NCBI GenBank assembly: GCA_030220185.1
Contig: JASPKZ010004956.1
Span: 374,501 to 438,500, forward strand
Length of the DNA stretch: 64,000 nucleotides
DNA from: Diploptera punctata
Lineage: Eukaryota; Arthropoda; Insecta; Blattodea; Blaberidae
Reading direction: 5' to 3'
Numbering within the stretch: position 1 is the first letter of the stretch; each line of letters opens with the position of its first letter. Positions 34,162 through 45,652 of this stretch are shown here, piece after piece. The notes below the pieces were generated by a model. The model was not told where the DNA came from, did not search any database, and saw nothing but the letters and a program-made list of their open reading frames with translations. A program made the position numbers and the translations under genes.

Positions 34162-34600
34162 GTAATGTATTTCTTTTACATTTACAAATTATTAGTTATT
34201 TAAACTTGTTGTGTCAGCTATAACTGTAGTCACTAAATTTTCATCAGAAGATCTACATAAATGTTGCTCTTACATGGAGTGATGGCAGAGAGCACCAACT
34301 CACCAATATTTATAATTTGGATGAGATTAGCATTTTACTATGAATTATAAGAAAAAAAGTCTCAGGCAGGAGCTGTGTAAACTAAACAAATTCCTCACAA
34401 ATTCAAATTTATTGATTGATTTTGCTGCTTTACAGAATGTATCTTTTTTTTTTGTTTTTTTAGTTATTTGTATCCAACTTTCTAGTGTGGAAGCAAACAT
34501 AGCAGCTGCTAATTTTTATATTTCAACTCTCAGATAATCCTCTCATCTAATTCATGATTTTTTTCGAGAAAAACCTCTTCTCTTCAGACTTAGCCCTTAA

Positions 34601-35962
34601 CCGGAGTTGTGGGGTCTGTTACGATACCATGGAAACTGGACACCCCTGATATTCTTTTAAAATTAATTTATTTTGGAAATCGTATTGTGTAGCTTTCGCT
34701 CAGTTCAACATTAACCTTTAGCCATTGTCTGTGACCTGTAACTTCTGTTACGTTCTCTGTGTGTAAGAATAATAATGAATGGTATCCTTTACGACCCCAC
34801 AACTCCGATTGTGTTGAACGTTAGTTTATGTAACTATGTTATAGTTGGTGTTTATATGGCTTATCATGCCCGTAAATGTATGTCAGTGCTTGATACCGAT
34901 TTCCTGGACTTTGTACGTAAAGTTTTGGAAGAATATGGGGGCAGTGATGTAAGTGAATGTGGGGATGAAAATGATTCAGACAGTAATTATTCGGAACATG
35001 AAAGAGATTCCTTCCAAACAAACAGGAAACGTATAATAGATATCACAATTATTTCATATGTGCCTAAAAGAGAAAATGTTGTCACTATGCTGTCTAGCAT
35101 GCACCATTTGAAATGTACTGATCCTGAGACATGCAAGCCAAAAATTATATTCATAATTTTATAATAGTACGAAACGGAGAGTAGATACTTTGAACAAAAA
35201 TGTATGACACATAGCACAAGCAAGCGAAGATGGAGATGGTCCCTGGCTGTCTTCTATGCTATTCTGAACGAAATTGGTGTCAACTGTTCCATATTACAAT
35301 CATCTTTCAAATATTACAAGCCTATTTCTAGCTTTGATTTCCTGAAAACTTTAGGCTGGTAATTTACAGAGCTATATCTGAATGAAATACTTGTAAATGA
35401 GTAACTACCAAAAGAACTCATAATGACTGTTTCCAGGATTTTGAAGAAACCATTTCCGAAGAAGGAAAGATCAATTCAGGATGTAAAAGAAATCAGTTTG
35501 CATTGTGACCTCATTCAAACGAAAAGATAACAAAACCAATATTGTGTTAGATGTGATTGACCAGTGTGCCAGACATGCCGATCGGTTATGTGGAGAATGA
35601 GCTACATTCAATTATGAGAGATAGTTATAGTAAATTACGTAGATTTTTATTCAGTGTATTTTCAAATTTCAGTGAAAAAATGTGTTTGAACACTAAATCT
35701 GACAAATACATTGCATAGATGTTCATAGTAATTATTGTTTTATTTTTCACTACACTTGTGCTCTTCCCATAAGTTTTGTGAATTTCTCTTCCCCAAACGA
35801 ACCATATTATTCTGCAATCAGTTAGTTAAATAAGCAAACGTATTTCCTAATTATGTGTTTCACAATAAAAACGTATACAACTGAATATACTAGCATATTT
35901 TCTTCTGGTATCTTTTTCGACCCAACAACTCCACTTACGGCATACGAAATGCTCAACTCCGG
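34601..35962 (+). mobile_element. piggyBac-like element (family B3), non-autonomous
   Basis: Perfect TTAA duplications at 34597-34600 and 35963-35966. The ends are CCGGAGTTG and CAACTCCGG, with sub-terminal 'ttgtggggtc' and 'gacccaacaac' in inverted orientation. 1,362 bp. Inserted in the downstream part of unit 3. Confidence 0.93.
34775..35590 (+). pseudogene. piggyBac transposase ends (DDE core lost)
   Basis: The open stretch 34775-35164 is acidic (SVLDTDFLDFVRKVLEEYG, ECGDENDSDSNYSEHERDS), like piggyBac N-termini. After a deletion the C-terminal part reads RRWRWSLAVFYAILNEIGVN and, frameshifted, a finger of the form YCVRCD...CQTC (about 35535-35595). The catalytic domain is missing, so it is a deletion derivative. 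Confidence 0.75.
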
Positions 35963-36371
35963 TTAAGGCTATTATGCTGTGTTTGTAGCAAAAAAATGAT
36001 AATTGCATCTGATAGAATTCTTGTATTCAGATGTTGGTGCTTCTGTCCTTGCAGATGGTGTACTGTTCTGAGGTGTAGATTTTGATACAAAATAGTTGAG
36101 AGGCTAGTCAGTTGTGCATGGAATATATAATGAGTCAGAAAAATTGTTTTTAAATCTCAACTCATGAACTCTACATTTTCATGGTACCATTTTAAAGATG
36201 ATGTTGTTATCAAATGCTGAGCAATGAACTATCAGTAACTATCTACCTCTTCTAAAATCATTATGGTAGTCTCCTAAAATATGTTCGATATAAGGGAGCA
36301 AAGAAGTTAATATTTTGTAACATTTTTTAACAGAAAAATTCCTCAGATATTATTGTACTGATATATATTGA

Positions 36372-37280
36372 CTTCGGCTTTCACGGCCGGAGTTATTATG
36401 ATGATCCTGTAGAAGATTTCCGGGCTGTTGGCCGTGGTCTTGAGGCTTGTAGTTCCCCGATGTTTCGCCAGAGACTGCATCCGGCATCCTCAAGGGTTAT
36501 CTTTGAGACTGGCAATTATGTCGACTGCCTGCCCTATTTGTACATTTTTCTGGTATGTGTTCTCTGCGCAGTCCGTTACCGTAAATTATATCTGCCTTCT
36601 GGTTGGTTAGCATTAGGGACTTCCATTGCACCAATGTGGTTGCTGTCTGATGTTCTAGTACATTGTTCTTGTAAGGGTTTACATCTAGCTCTTTTTTTAA
36701 GACTGGTATCCATACTTTGTTGACTTCTAACGATTCTTCCTTTCTATTGTAACTATTTTGATGTTTACAATATTTCAATGGATTCTTGTGGCAGAGGGTA
36801 AAATAGTATGTGCAGTTAGATAACATATCTGTGTTGTTGTATTGTATTGTATGGCCTTCAAGTAGAGAGTGTTCTACTTACTGCCGACTTTTCCACTTGT
36901 TTAAGACAGCTGTATCTTTCGTGTTTTCTTTAAGTCTGGTTGTGATATTGCATTTAGTGATGCCTATGTATACTTGGCCGCAGCTGCATGGGATCCTGTA
37001 TATGCCTGCTGATTGATGAGGATGAAGTTGATCCTTAATTGGTCTGAGGAGGGTTTTTTGACTTTCCTGGTAGGCCTGTGTACTGTTTTCATGTCTTCTT
37101 TCTTAAGCAGTTTTCCAATACGGCCAGTTAAATTCTTGATGAAAGGTAAGAATGCCCTAGTTGAAGTTTTTTCTTCTGATTCCTTGTTGTTGTATCGTCT
37201 GAGATGATTTTCTCGGTTGATTTCTTTGTTCGTGTATCCTTTTGGCTGTGAATACTGTACGGAGATGTTTAAGTTCAATT
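36372..37280 (-). mobile_element. Penelope-like element 3' remnant (family P2)
   Basis: The left boundary has 'cggctttcacggccgga', the same terminal motif as the large PLE at 46929. Minus-strand coding pieces from 37278 down include YTNKEINRENHLRRY, then RAFLPFIKNLTGRIGKLLKK, the linker before the GIY-YIG domain (compare VYLPYIKTITERIGRILNK at 47303-48610). Next comes a decayed nuclease region containing CSCGQVYIG-like DNA (about 36965-37015), then HKNPLKYCKHQNSYNRKEES near 36750 (compare 'KHKNSFNKKEE'). Frames are broken. Confidence 0.8.
36462..36493 (-). ncRNA. hammerhead-like core, PLE P2 (non-canonical)
   Basis: Minus strand: TTGAGGA, then TGCCGGATGCAGTCTCTGGC, then GAAAC. Stem II GCCGG/CTGGC is clear. 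The first base of CUGANGA is U here, so cleavage activity is unlikely unless pairing differs. CTTGAG can instead pair with CTCAAG at 36439-36444. Confidence 0.4.
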
Positions 37281-38269
37281 TTTAATATTTCAGGATGTTC
37301 TTAAAGATGTGAAGATGGTGTTCTTCTTCAGATTGGTTGTGCTTAAGCTTCTTGGTCTTAGAGATGTTCTTTAGGTGTATGGACTTTTTTTTTAATTTAA
37401 GGACTTGAAGTGACTAAATTAGTTAGGATATTTACAGTGGTTTATAGGAGTTCAGGATTAAGAAGGATTTTGGTTAGGAGGAATAGGAGATTTTGGGTAA
37501 GATTTTATGGATTTGAGGTTTCAGGAGTTGTTGATGTGTTCATTTTAGGTATGGAAGTATTGGTTTTATTTTGTATTTTAGGTGTGTTGGACTTCGATGT
37601 TCATTTTTTTAATCTTCGATGTCTGCTGTGGTCTTGAATTGTGTGTTTTTTGAATATTGGACAATGCCTGTAGCTTGCACCGTGATTTTCTTTGCTGTTT
37701 CTACATGTTATAGTCTTCACAGGTTTTGGCTTGCGATTGGGCCAGCTAGATATTGACCACATATTAGCGAAAAAGCCGGTAGTTTTATCGGCTAATTGAA
37801 GTGATAAATATTCTTAAATAACTTTACTACCTTCACGTGGCTGATTGCGATACATGGTATCGTATTACATTTTAGTGATAAATTTATGACATATATCTAA
37901 ATAGGTACGCTGTCGACCGTAATGACGATAACAATTCTATAGCTCGATAAATTCGCTAAGTATATTATTCAAATAGTCAATTGCTGACTGTAATTACAAA
38001 AAGTGCAATTCCGAACTGATATTGCGGAAATATTATTAAAGGCATGTATACATACTTTGTACAGTGTGTGTGACATTATTGTAATAATAGTGATTTGCTC
38101 ATGTGCTACACTTGATCAGTAAATAGTTAATGGTGATACTTGTTTATGTTGGAAGCCTCATTCCGCAATTGTAGTCCTTGGTTTGTGCCTCGACATCCAT
38201 TACCCTGAGATTAAGGACCATATAAGCGCTCACCCCCCCCCCCCCCCACTTCCCTGCTACACTCTCTAA
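37281..38269. other. non-coding DNA
   Basis: Nothing recognisable apart from a 16-base C run at about 38231-38247. The open stretch at 37410-37637 has no resemblance to a known family. Confidence 0.45.
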
Positions 38270-38985
38270 CAGTTTTAGTCGAGTTCTGTTTCTTTACTGA
38301 ACCTTCATTTTACACTCATCATCATACCACTTAATTCTCTCTATTTTTGGTTCATAACCAATTATCCCTTCAGCATAGGTTACTATAGCTTGCCTTATTT
38401 TATTCCATTGTCCTTCAAGTATTACTGTTTTATATTCTATCAATAAATTTTGTAATTGTGTTTTATAAATCGATGTTATATCTCCATCTTGAAGTTTTCA
38501 GATGTCATATTTTCTCTGTCTGGTACCAGGAAAATTTCTTTGTTTTGCTCTTTTTGTCTTACTCTAACACAAACTGAAAATCTTCTGTACCACAGCCTGC
38601 CGATCAACAACTTCTTACATCTGTAATATTTGATGCTTGTCTTCTATCTTTCATAACGTGATGAACCTGATTTTTAATAATTTAATCAGGTGACTTGCAG
38701 ATTACTTTTTCTATTTGTTTATAAGTGAAATATATGCTTTTAGTAATTAGGTTATCTGCTAATGACTTCAGAGTTAGATGCAGCACATTAGACTACAACA
38801 TAATTAGGTTATTGCTGATAGCAAATCTGTAGCTCTGATCCCATTATCATTTGAATTCATATGTAAACTACATTCTTCTTCTTTTCCAATCAAGGCATTA
38901 AAGTCGACCAAACTCATGTTTGTATCATAAATTCTACCAGTTTTGTCTTTTTACACTGTTGGGGTATGACAATTCAAAATAGTGG
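38270..38985 (-). pseudogene. LINE endonuclease and linker fragment (LINE B type)
   Basis: Minus-strand reading from 38985: VDFNALIGKEEE (the DFNA motif of AP-like endonucleases), then SNDNGIRATDLLS, then YFTYKQIEKVICKSPD, NQVHHVMKDRR and SNITDVRS, keeping the order of an exonuclease-endonuclease-phosphatase domain. A linker follows (GQWNKIRQAIVTYAEG, IKWYDDECK at about 38305). Stops and small indels throughout. It abuts the 3' end of the large LINE A copy at 39001. Confidence 0.72.
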
Positions 38986-39023
38986 TATTTTATTTATTTT
39001 ACTTACTTACTTACTCACTGGCA

Positions 39024-41280
39024 CTATCGAACCCGTAGGTTCATGGCCGCGCGGACATAAGCTCTCCATACATCCCTATCCTGAGCTAATGCTTTCCAAT
39101 CATTCCCTGTATAATCTACTTCCCTCAAATCATAGTTAATGTTGTTCTCCCACCTCATTCTTGGTCTACCAACTGGGCGTTTTCCCTCTGGCTTTCCTAC
39201 AAGAAGCTTCCATGCACGTCTTTCATTCCCCATACGTGCAACATGTCCTGCCCATCGCAGTCTACGAGACTTAACTGTTCTTATTATATCTGGCTTCCTA
39301 TAAAGACCATGTAGTTCATTGTTATGTAGTCTTCTCCATTCACCTGTCTGTTCATCTCTCTTTGGTCCAAAAATTTTCCTAAGAACTTTATTCTCAAATA
39401 CTCGTAATCTCCTTTCCTCCCTTAAAGTAAGAGTCCATGTTTCGCACCCATATAATATAACTGGTAGAATAATAGTTTTATATATTTTCAGCTTAACGTT
39501 TTTTGAAAGGAGTTGGGACATCAAAAGTCTCTGCAATGCATAATAGCATGCATTTCCAGAATTGAGCCTATGTTTAATTTCTTTGTGCATCTCATTCCTA
39601 TTTGTGATTATTGTTCCTAGGTATTTGAATTCAGCCACTTCCTCAAAATTTCCCTCATTTGTCATTAGCTGTCCATTTCCATTATATAATGAATTTCTAC
39701 GTGTGACCATATATTTAGTTTTACTGATATTTACTTCCAGTCCTAATTTCTTAGTGTTACTCAATAGTGTGTGCGTGTTGGCCTTTAGTATCTCCTCGCT
39801 ATCGGCCAATAGTACTACATCATCAGCATAAACTAACAGCTTATTAATACCATTCAGTTGTAAGCCTTCCTCATTCTCTAAAGATTTAATGGCATGCTCT
39901 AGTACAAAATTAAATAGTAGAGGAGATAGTGCATCTCCTTGCTTCAACCCATTCTGGATTTCAAAAGTGTCTGAAAACTGTTTGCCTACACGCACCCTAC
40001 TCTTTGAGCCATTTAGACACATTCGTATAAGTCTAACTAACTTTTTAGGAATTCCGAACTCCAGCAGGATACTATATAACTTCTCCCTCTTAATTGAATC
40101 ATATGCTTTTTTGAAGTCTACATATAGTTGATGTACAGTACCATTATATTCCCATTTCTTTTCTAAAATCTGTCTTATACTAAAAATCTGATCTGTTGTA
40201 GACCTGTTTCTTCTAAATGCACATTGATGATCTCCTAGAATGTCATCAATATAGGGAGTAAGTCTGCTTACTAATATATTTGTTAGAATTTTGTACGAAG
40301 TTGAAAGTAATGAGATGCCCCTGTAGTTGTTGCAATCAGTTTTATCTCCTTTCTTATAAATTGGTACGATAATTGATTCCTTCCATTCATCTGGAAGAGC
40401 TTCTTTTTCCCAAATCATACTAAGCAACCAGCGTATCTTGTCCATCAATTTTTCTCCCCCTGATTTTATCAGTTCTGCTGGGATCTCATCTGAACCTGAT
40501 GCTTTATACATCTTCAATTTTTCAATCGCCATTTCAACCTCTAATGCACTTGGCTCTGCGACTAGCATTTCTGCTGTCTGTAACTTATCCTCCTCAATGT
40601 CCTGTTCTGTATGTACATTTAATAGCTGATTAAAGTAACTTTTCCATCTATTTAATATACTCCTGGAATCTGCAATCATATCCCCATTTTCATTCCGAAT
40701 TATGTTTGTTCTAGCCTGAAACCCTTTCTTCTCTATACTAATTCCCTGATATAATTCTCTAATGTTCCTATTTTTTGCATTCATTTCAAGATCATTAATC
40801 TTCTCTCTCAAATATTCCCTCTTTTTACTCTTTAGTAACTTGGTGGTTTCCCGTCTAATACTACCCAATTGCTCTAAATTTACCTCATTTGGCTCGTGTA
40901 ACCATTTCATTTTTGCTAGCTTTCTTTTCTTTACAATGTCGGCACATTCCTCATCAAACCATTTCTTGTTTTGCCTCTTTTTTAAACAACCAATGCTTTC
41001 TGATGCTGACAATTTAATAGTATCTCTTATAGCCTCCCATTCTTTATTTATATCAGTTTCTTCTTCGTTTGCCACATTGTCATCTGAAGATTCCAGTACT
41101 TCAAATCTATTAGCAATTTTGATTTGGTATTCTTGCCGCATTTCATCATTTTTCAAGTTTTTTAATTCATATTTTACAGAATCATCTTTAGCATTTGTTC
41201 CTCTCATAAGCGATAGCCGTTGTCTGATTTTCACTCTGACCAGATGATGATCCGAATTGCAGTCTGTCCCTCTAACTGAT
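39024..41280 (-). CDS. LINE A reverse transcriptase region
   Basis: An open minus-strand frame of more than 736 codons encoding the RT half of the polyprotein, which copies element RNA at the nicked target. It starts with the last endonuclease block (SIIDVRSVRGTD, SDHHLV, near 41280-41230). From the first methionine (41234) come: a linker with KKWFDEEC (about residue 91), GSDEIPAELIKSG (247), KGDKTDCNNYRGISLL (295), FKKAYDS (about 374), QGDALSPLLFNF (about 432), the catalytic YADD (about 470), then YGCETWTLTLR, LRWAGHVARMG and GRPRMRWENN near the end. All catalytic motifs are intact and there is no internal stop. The methionine at 41234 is only the first ATG after the frameshift, not a real start. 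Confidence 0.9.
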
Positions 41281-41295
41281 CTAACATCAATGATG

Positions 41296-42063
41296 CTACT
41301 GTGCCAGCGTTTTATCCACTAATACATGATCTATCTGGTTCCGAGTTTCTCCATCTGGGGACGTCCAGGTGTATTTATGAATATCCTTATGCTGAAATGT
41401 TGTGCTCTTAACAATGAGATTCTTTGATGTGGCAAATGTGACTAATCTAACCCCGTTGTCGTTACTATCTTCATGAAGACTGAATTTGCCTATTGTTGGT
41501 TTGAATATATCTTCCCGCCCCACTTTTGCATTAAAATCTCCTAAGACAATTTTCATATGATATCGTGAAAGGCTATCAAATAAGCATTCTAATTCTTCAT
41601 AGAACTCATCCTTGATCTTGTCATCTTTATCTTCTGTGGGGGCATGTACATTTACAATTATAAAATCATGTCGTTTACCCTTTAGAATTATGTATGATAT
41701 CCTATCACTAACAAACTTAATATCTCGGATAGCGGATAGGATCCTCCTTCTGACTAAAAAACCCGTTCCAAATGCAGGTCTTTCTGCACCCCCATAGTAT
41801 AATGCAAAGCTTCCTGATTCCTGACTACCTTCTCCTGGCCACCTAACTTCCTGTAAAGCGACTATATCCAAGGGCGATTTATCTAGTTCCCGCGTTAATA
41901 TCTCTAGTGCCCCGCTATTGTATAAAGTCCTAACATTCCATGTTCCTAGGAACATGTCCCTGTGTTTGAGCCTTTGGCATGGGTTCCCTGAAGTAGTCCC
42001 CGCCCGGAGAACCGAATGGGGGACTATTTGACCTCCGGAAAATTTTACCCCAGATGAACCCAT
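41296..42063 (-). CDS. LINE A AP-like endonuclease region
   Basis: Minus-strand open frame of 255 codons encoding the target-nicking endonuclease. After a start region (MGSSGVKFSGGQ) it has LGTWNVRTLYNSGALE, VALQEVRWPGEGS (catalytic Glu), VNVHAPTEDKDDK, VLGDFNAKVGRE (Asp, Asn), SNDNGVRLVTFA, YTWTSPDGETRNQIDHVLVD and then a stop (LAQ*). The last catalytic block (SDHHLV) lies in the RT frame. One extra A in the AAAA of 'gataaaacgctgg' (about 41312-41318) explains the break, so this is one polyprotein split by a single-base frameshift, not two genes. Confidence 0.88.
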   Translation of the reverse strand: MGSSGVKFSGGQIVPHSVLRAGTTSGNPCQRLKHRDMFLGTWNVRTLYNSGALEILTRELDKSPLDIVALQEVRWPGEGSQESGSFALYYGGAERPAFGTGFLVRRRILSAIRDIKFVSDRISYIILKGKRHDFIIVNVHAPTEDKDDKIKDEFYEELECLFDSLSRYHMKIVLGDFNAKVGREDIFKPTIGKFSLHEDSNDNGVRLVTFATSKNLIVKSTTFQHKDIHKYTWTSPDGETRNQIDHVLVDKTLAQ

Positions 42064-42250
42064 GTCCGCATTTCTTGACGGTTGTATTTTTACGGTGAAA
42101 GATCGTCACTCTTTCGCCCAAGGTACTTTCTTCGTCTGGCTTATCACCTTCGACCAGTCCGGCATGGGTAACCCTATCGGCAGCAATGCTACCGCCGGCA
42201 TAGCTCTCAGGATCATTTAAGCACGCAAGCCACTCCACCACGACAAGGTA

Positions 42251-42849
42251 AAGATACCATGGAGGGTAACAATTTATATTAGAGTGAAAAAAGTAGATAA
42301 ATTGATGAGTGTGAATGAATACAGTTTTTTTCCAGCTAGATTTAATTTCTGGCCCACTGTGCCATCTGAATCCAAAATAATGATCTGATATATCCTTAAA
42401 ATTAAATGCCTTTAATATGTTTATCAATTTACAATGTAACAGTACTATTAATTTTTATGTTTTACCATCTCAGATTGGTATTATTTTTCACATTTTAATA
42501 TTCAGTAACTGATACAAAAAACACTTCACTAAAATATGTTCAGAATGAACCAGCTTAATGTTATTACAGGCTAAAAGTACACTACATCTAAATGTGTTAT
42601 GTATGTTTAACATTTTTTATAAAAAATAAAGGAACAGACACTGTAAAGGATACATAAATAGAATTCAAATATAAATCAGAAACTTCCCACCTCTCACTCT
42701 AACATGTTTCATCTTCATTCTGAACTAAATTCTGTCTGATTGAAATGAGCCGTTAACTCCTACTTTTCTTGAGTGACGTGGTGGGAGTTGAATGAACTTC
42801 AATATCAAATATTGCTATCTGCAAACTTGTAATTTTAACAAGTTTCTGT
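42251..42849. other. AT-rich non-coding DNA
   Basis: No recognised feature. Confidence 0.5.
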
Positions 42850-44640
42850 TCATCTTCTTCTTCTTCACGGTTTAGGCTTATTTAATAGCCTCTCCAGCTT
42901 CAAATTGCGCTGTTTCCATCTTTTCTTTGTCTTCCTCATGGTGAATGGTTGTATGCTGCTTTTGGTATTCTATTCTCAGTCATCCTTGTCAAGTGTTCTT
43001 TCCAGTTTATTCTGTATTTCACTATTGTTGTGTTTAATTCCTCTACTTTTAGTTTTCTTATTTCTGTGTTTTGTTTTTTGTCTGTTCTTTGATATCCTGT
43101 TATTGGTCTAAGGAATTTATATTTTAGCAGCTTGTATTCTGTTTTAAAACCTTCATTAGTGCAAAAATCAACTCATACTCATCTTTATCAAATAATGGCT
43201 CGACCAGTCCTATGTTATGGGAGTGAAGCGTGGACTATAAGGACGAGAGATGAAAGCAGACTAACAGCTTGTGAGATGAGATTTATGTGCCAAACAGCTG
43301 GCTACACCAAATGGGATCGAAAGAAAAATGTAGAAATCCTTCAAGAACTTAATGTGTCACCAATACTGGACTACATCTCCAGATATCAGCTAAACTGGAA
43401 GGAACATGTCTCAAGAATGGCTAGGATCCCCCAAGGCAATAATGAACCACTGTCCAAATGGGAAACGGTCACTTGGTCGACCTATGAAAAGATGGCACGA
43501 AAACCGCTTTCTCAGGCAGTAACAGTTCTTCTAGGACTAATACCTGGCAGGATGATGATGATGCTGATGTATTCTGGCAGATTGTTGTATTTTCACTGTT
43601 CATGTTTTGGATCCATAAGTAATAATTGACACTGCCGTTCTCTTGTATAATTTCATTATAGAGTATTTCCTGGCTTTATTTTTCTAAGTTCTTTTTAGTG
43701 TTCCTGATATATGATTAAACTTATTAGTTTGTTATTTGAATCTGTTTCCGCTGTGTATGATATTTCGCAACCTAGGAAGTTATATCTTACCACTTGTTCT
43801 ATTGGTGTATTTTCTAATATTATCTTTGTCCGAACTGGATGAGCACCCTTGAAGGCCATTGTTTTTTATTTTTCTGATGATATTTCCATGTTGTATTTTT
43901 TTGATATTTCATTTTGTTTATATAGTATTCTTTGTAGTTCGTCCTCTGTTTTTGCTATTAAAATCTGGTCATCTGCAAAGGCTACTGCTTTTATTACTAT
44001 ATTTCCTAAGTTAATTCCCCCCAGTCGTCATTTGTTCCCATGATCTTATCATATCGTCAAAATAAATGTTAAAAAGGATGGTTGATAGTGGACACCTTGT
44101 CTAACTCCTCCTGTTATATGTATTGGTTCCCTTTGATTTATTTTTATTTTTCTTTTCTCATATATTTTCTTAATTACTGCTATCAGGTGTAGTGGAATTC
44201 GTTTTTCACTTAATATGTTCCTTAATTTTGGTCTAGACACTTTATCAAAGGCCTTCTTATAATCTATAAAGAGGATGTGCGTCTCTAAGTTGAATTCTCT
44301 TCGCTTCTCTATTATTGGTTTTAAAGTGAATATGTTGTCAGTGCAGCTTCTTCCTTTCCTAAAACCAGTCTGCACTTCTGATATTATTGCTTCTACTTTA
44401 GATGTTAATCTTTGGTTGATCATTTTTTCATGTATTTTGTATGCTGCACATAGTAAGCTTATGCCTCTATATTGTTCTGGCTTTGTTTTATCGCCTTTTT
44501 TAAATATTGAGATTATTTTTCCAATTTTCCATTCTTCTGGTATTGTATTTTGTTTCCAGCACTTGTTATAGAATTTTAATAATTTTTCTTGAAAATTCTT
44601 TGTGACATTTTTTATCAATTCTATGTTTATGTTCGTCTTC
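42850..44640 (-). pseudogene. LINE family B reverse transcriptase, interrupted
   Basis: The minus-strand open stretch 44049-44642 reads NTIPEEWKIGKIISIFKKGD, QYRGISLLCAAYKIHEKM, SEVQTGFRKGRSCTDNIF, HILFIDYKKAFDKVSRPKL and GGVRQGVHYQPSFLTFIL, the fingers-palm part of a LINE RT (FIDYKKAFD carries the first aspartate). Further down, with stops, come a decayed YADD region (about 43960), SIITYGSKT (about 43590), and after a nested insertion FLRPITGYQRTDKKQN, YRINWKEHLTRMTENRIPK and RKDGN near 42900. The two halves join cleanly once 43142-43567 is removed. Confidence 0.82.
43142..43567 (+). mobile_element. 5'-truncated LINE nested in LINE B, opposite strand
   Basis: Plus-strand fragment encoding MARPVLCYGSEAWTIRTRDE, ACEMRFMCQTAGYTKWDRK, LNVSPILDYISRYQLNWKEH and, with a frameshift, a GRPMKRW-like end, then a (GATGAT)n tail. 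It is flanked by the 9-bp direct repeat TGTATTCTG (43133-43141 and 43568-43576), consistent with target duplication. It is related in wording to LINE B but a separate insertion. Confidence 0.78.
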
Positions 44641-44649
44641 ATTCTCTGA

Positions 44650-45640
44650 ATGTATATCTGTTCGAATATTATAAAATTTCACGGTCTCTCAGAATGTTAT
44701 ATTAGTTGTTTCTTCTTCAATTTTATGATCCTGCATGAAAGAGGCCATTATGGCCGATTATTCCATTTTCTCATTTTCGTATTTATTTATTTTTTTTGGA
44801 ATACTTCAATCCCCCATAATTAATTTGATAAGTGCCTAATTTTTTCCTGTTTTCTACTAATCTCAAACCCATAAAAAATTTCAAAAAATGGTTAACAAGT
44901 TCAATGTCATATTTGTACGAAAAACAAGGTTCAGCTGGAACATTCTGCAAACAAATAAAGTAAAAATTCCAGCTGCAAAAAAACAGGAATTTATCAAGTT
45001 ATTTGCAACGAATCTAGTAAAATGTGCATAGCAAAAAAAAAAGAAAAGTTACTTGTTTCAGAGAATATTTCACGAATATTGTAAATTGATAACTAAAATA
45101 ATAATAGTAGCAGATAGAGGATCATAAAACTGATGAATGTAGTAAACTATTAAAACATTTGTTAAGATCAATAGAAGACATTTTAAGAAGAGGACAATAA
45201 GACAAATAATTTTGAACTTGTCTGGCAAGCGTGATTTAATCTCGAAGATCATTCCATGTCCGCCGAGTGACACAAGAGAAGTTGTGAATAATGGCTCATT
45301 TAAAACGTCAGATTTTAGCGTTTAAAAGAGATGATCTCCTATAATTCTGCGTCCTTTTGTAATCTATGTAACTATTTAGTTGTGAGATCACATTTACCTT
45401 ATGTACGTGAAAATACCCTGAATTTTATTAGGATTACTGTACATGTGTTTGTGCTTTTATATACTGTTTGAGTATCATGTCATAAGATTGTAAAGGACCG
45501 AAGTGAGATATAAAGTGAAATAAATAAATAAAATTATTAGACAATAATGTTTCATATTAATGCTGATTTTTTTCATCTTACAGATTGAATAATGCTTATA
45601 TTTGTCATATAATGTAACATATATGTTGGTTACTGTAATG
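44650..45640. other. AT-rich non-coding DNA ahead of the zinc-finger exon
   Basis: The stretch 45190-45535 ends 'gattgtaaaggaccgaagtgagatataaagtgaaataaataaataaa' and may be the 3' tail of an unidentified retroelement. Intron of the zinc-finger gene if the exons are joined as proposed. Confidence 0.4.
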
Positions 45641-45652
45641 TTATATTTTCAG

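Larger units (their letters stand above)
32450..36250 (+). repeat. duplicated exon-cassette unit 3 (oldest copy)
   Basis: Matches units 1 and 2 in order but with more divergence: start block near 32480 ('ctcccagtggtaacttcccacttcttg'), promoter-distal part 32800-33130 ('caccaggaattacctagatatatg'), intron-like DNA 33667-34062, exon copy 3, and a downstream part up to 36250. It lacks the PLE pair present in units 1 and 2 (32760-32810 reads straight through). A piggyBac was inserted later at 34601. Confidence 0.78.
39001..42250 (-). mobile_element. LINE family A, nearly full-length
   Basis: Minus-strand non-LTR retrotransposon of about 3.25 kb. The 5' end is near 42250 (CCTTGTCGTGGTGGAGTGGC). 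Endonuclease and RT frames follow, and the 3' end is TGCCAGTGAGTAAGTAAGTA, a short tandem tail. No poly-A; this layout, with a compact single polyprotein and short 3' repeat, suggests an RTE-like clade (inference). Other copies or fragments lie at 61-3285, 8510, 24880, 55310, 62370 and 63922. No clear target duplication was found. Confidence 0.9.

Noticed and set aside
37410..37637. Open frame with VGVFYRSSGLRR-like start
   Set aside because: T/G-rich strand bias gives stop-poor frames; no recognisable domain.
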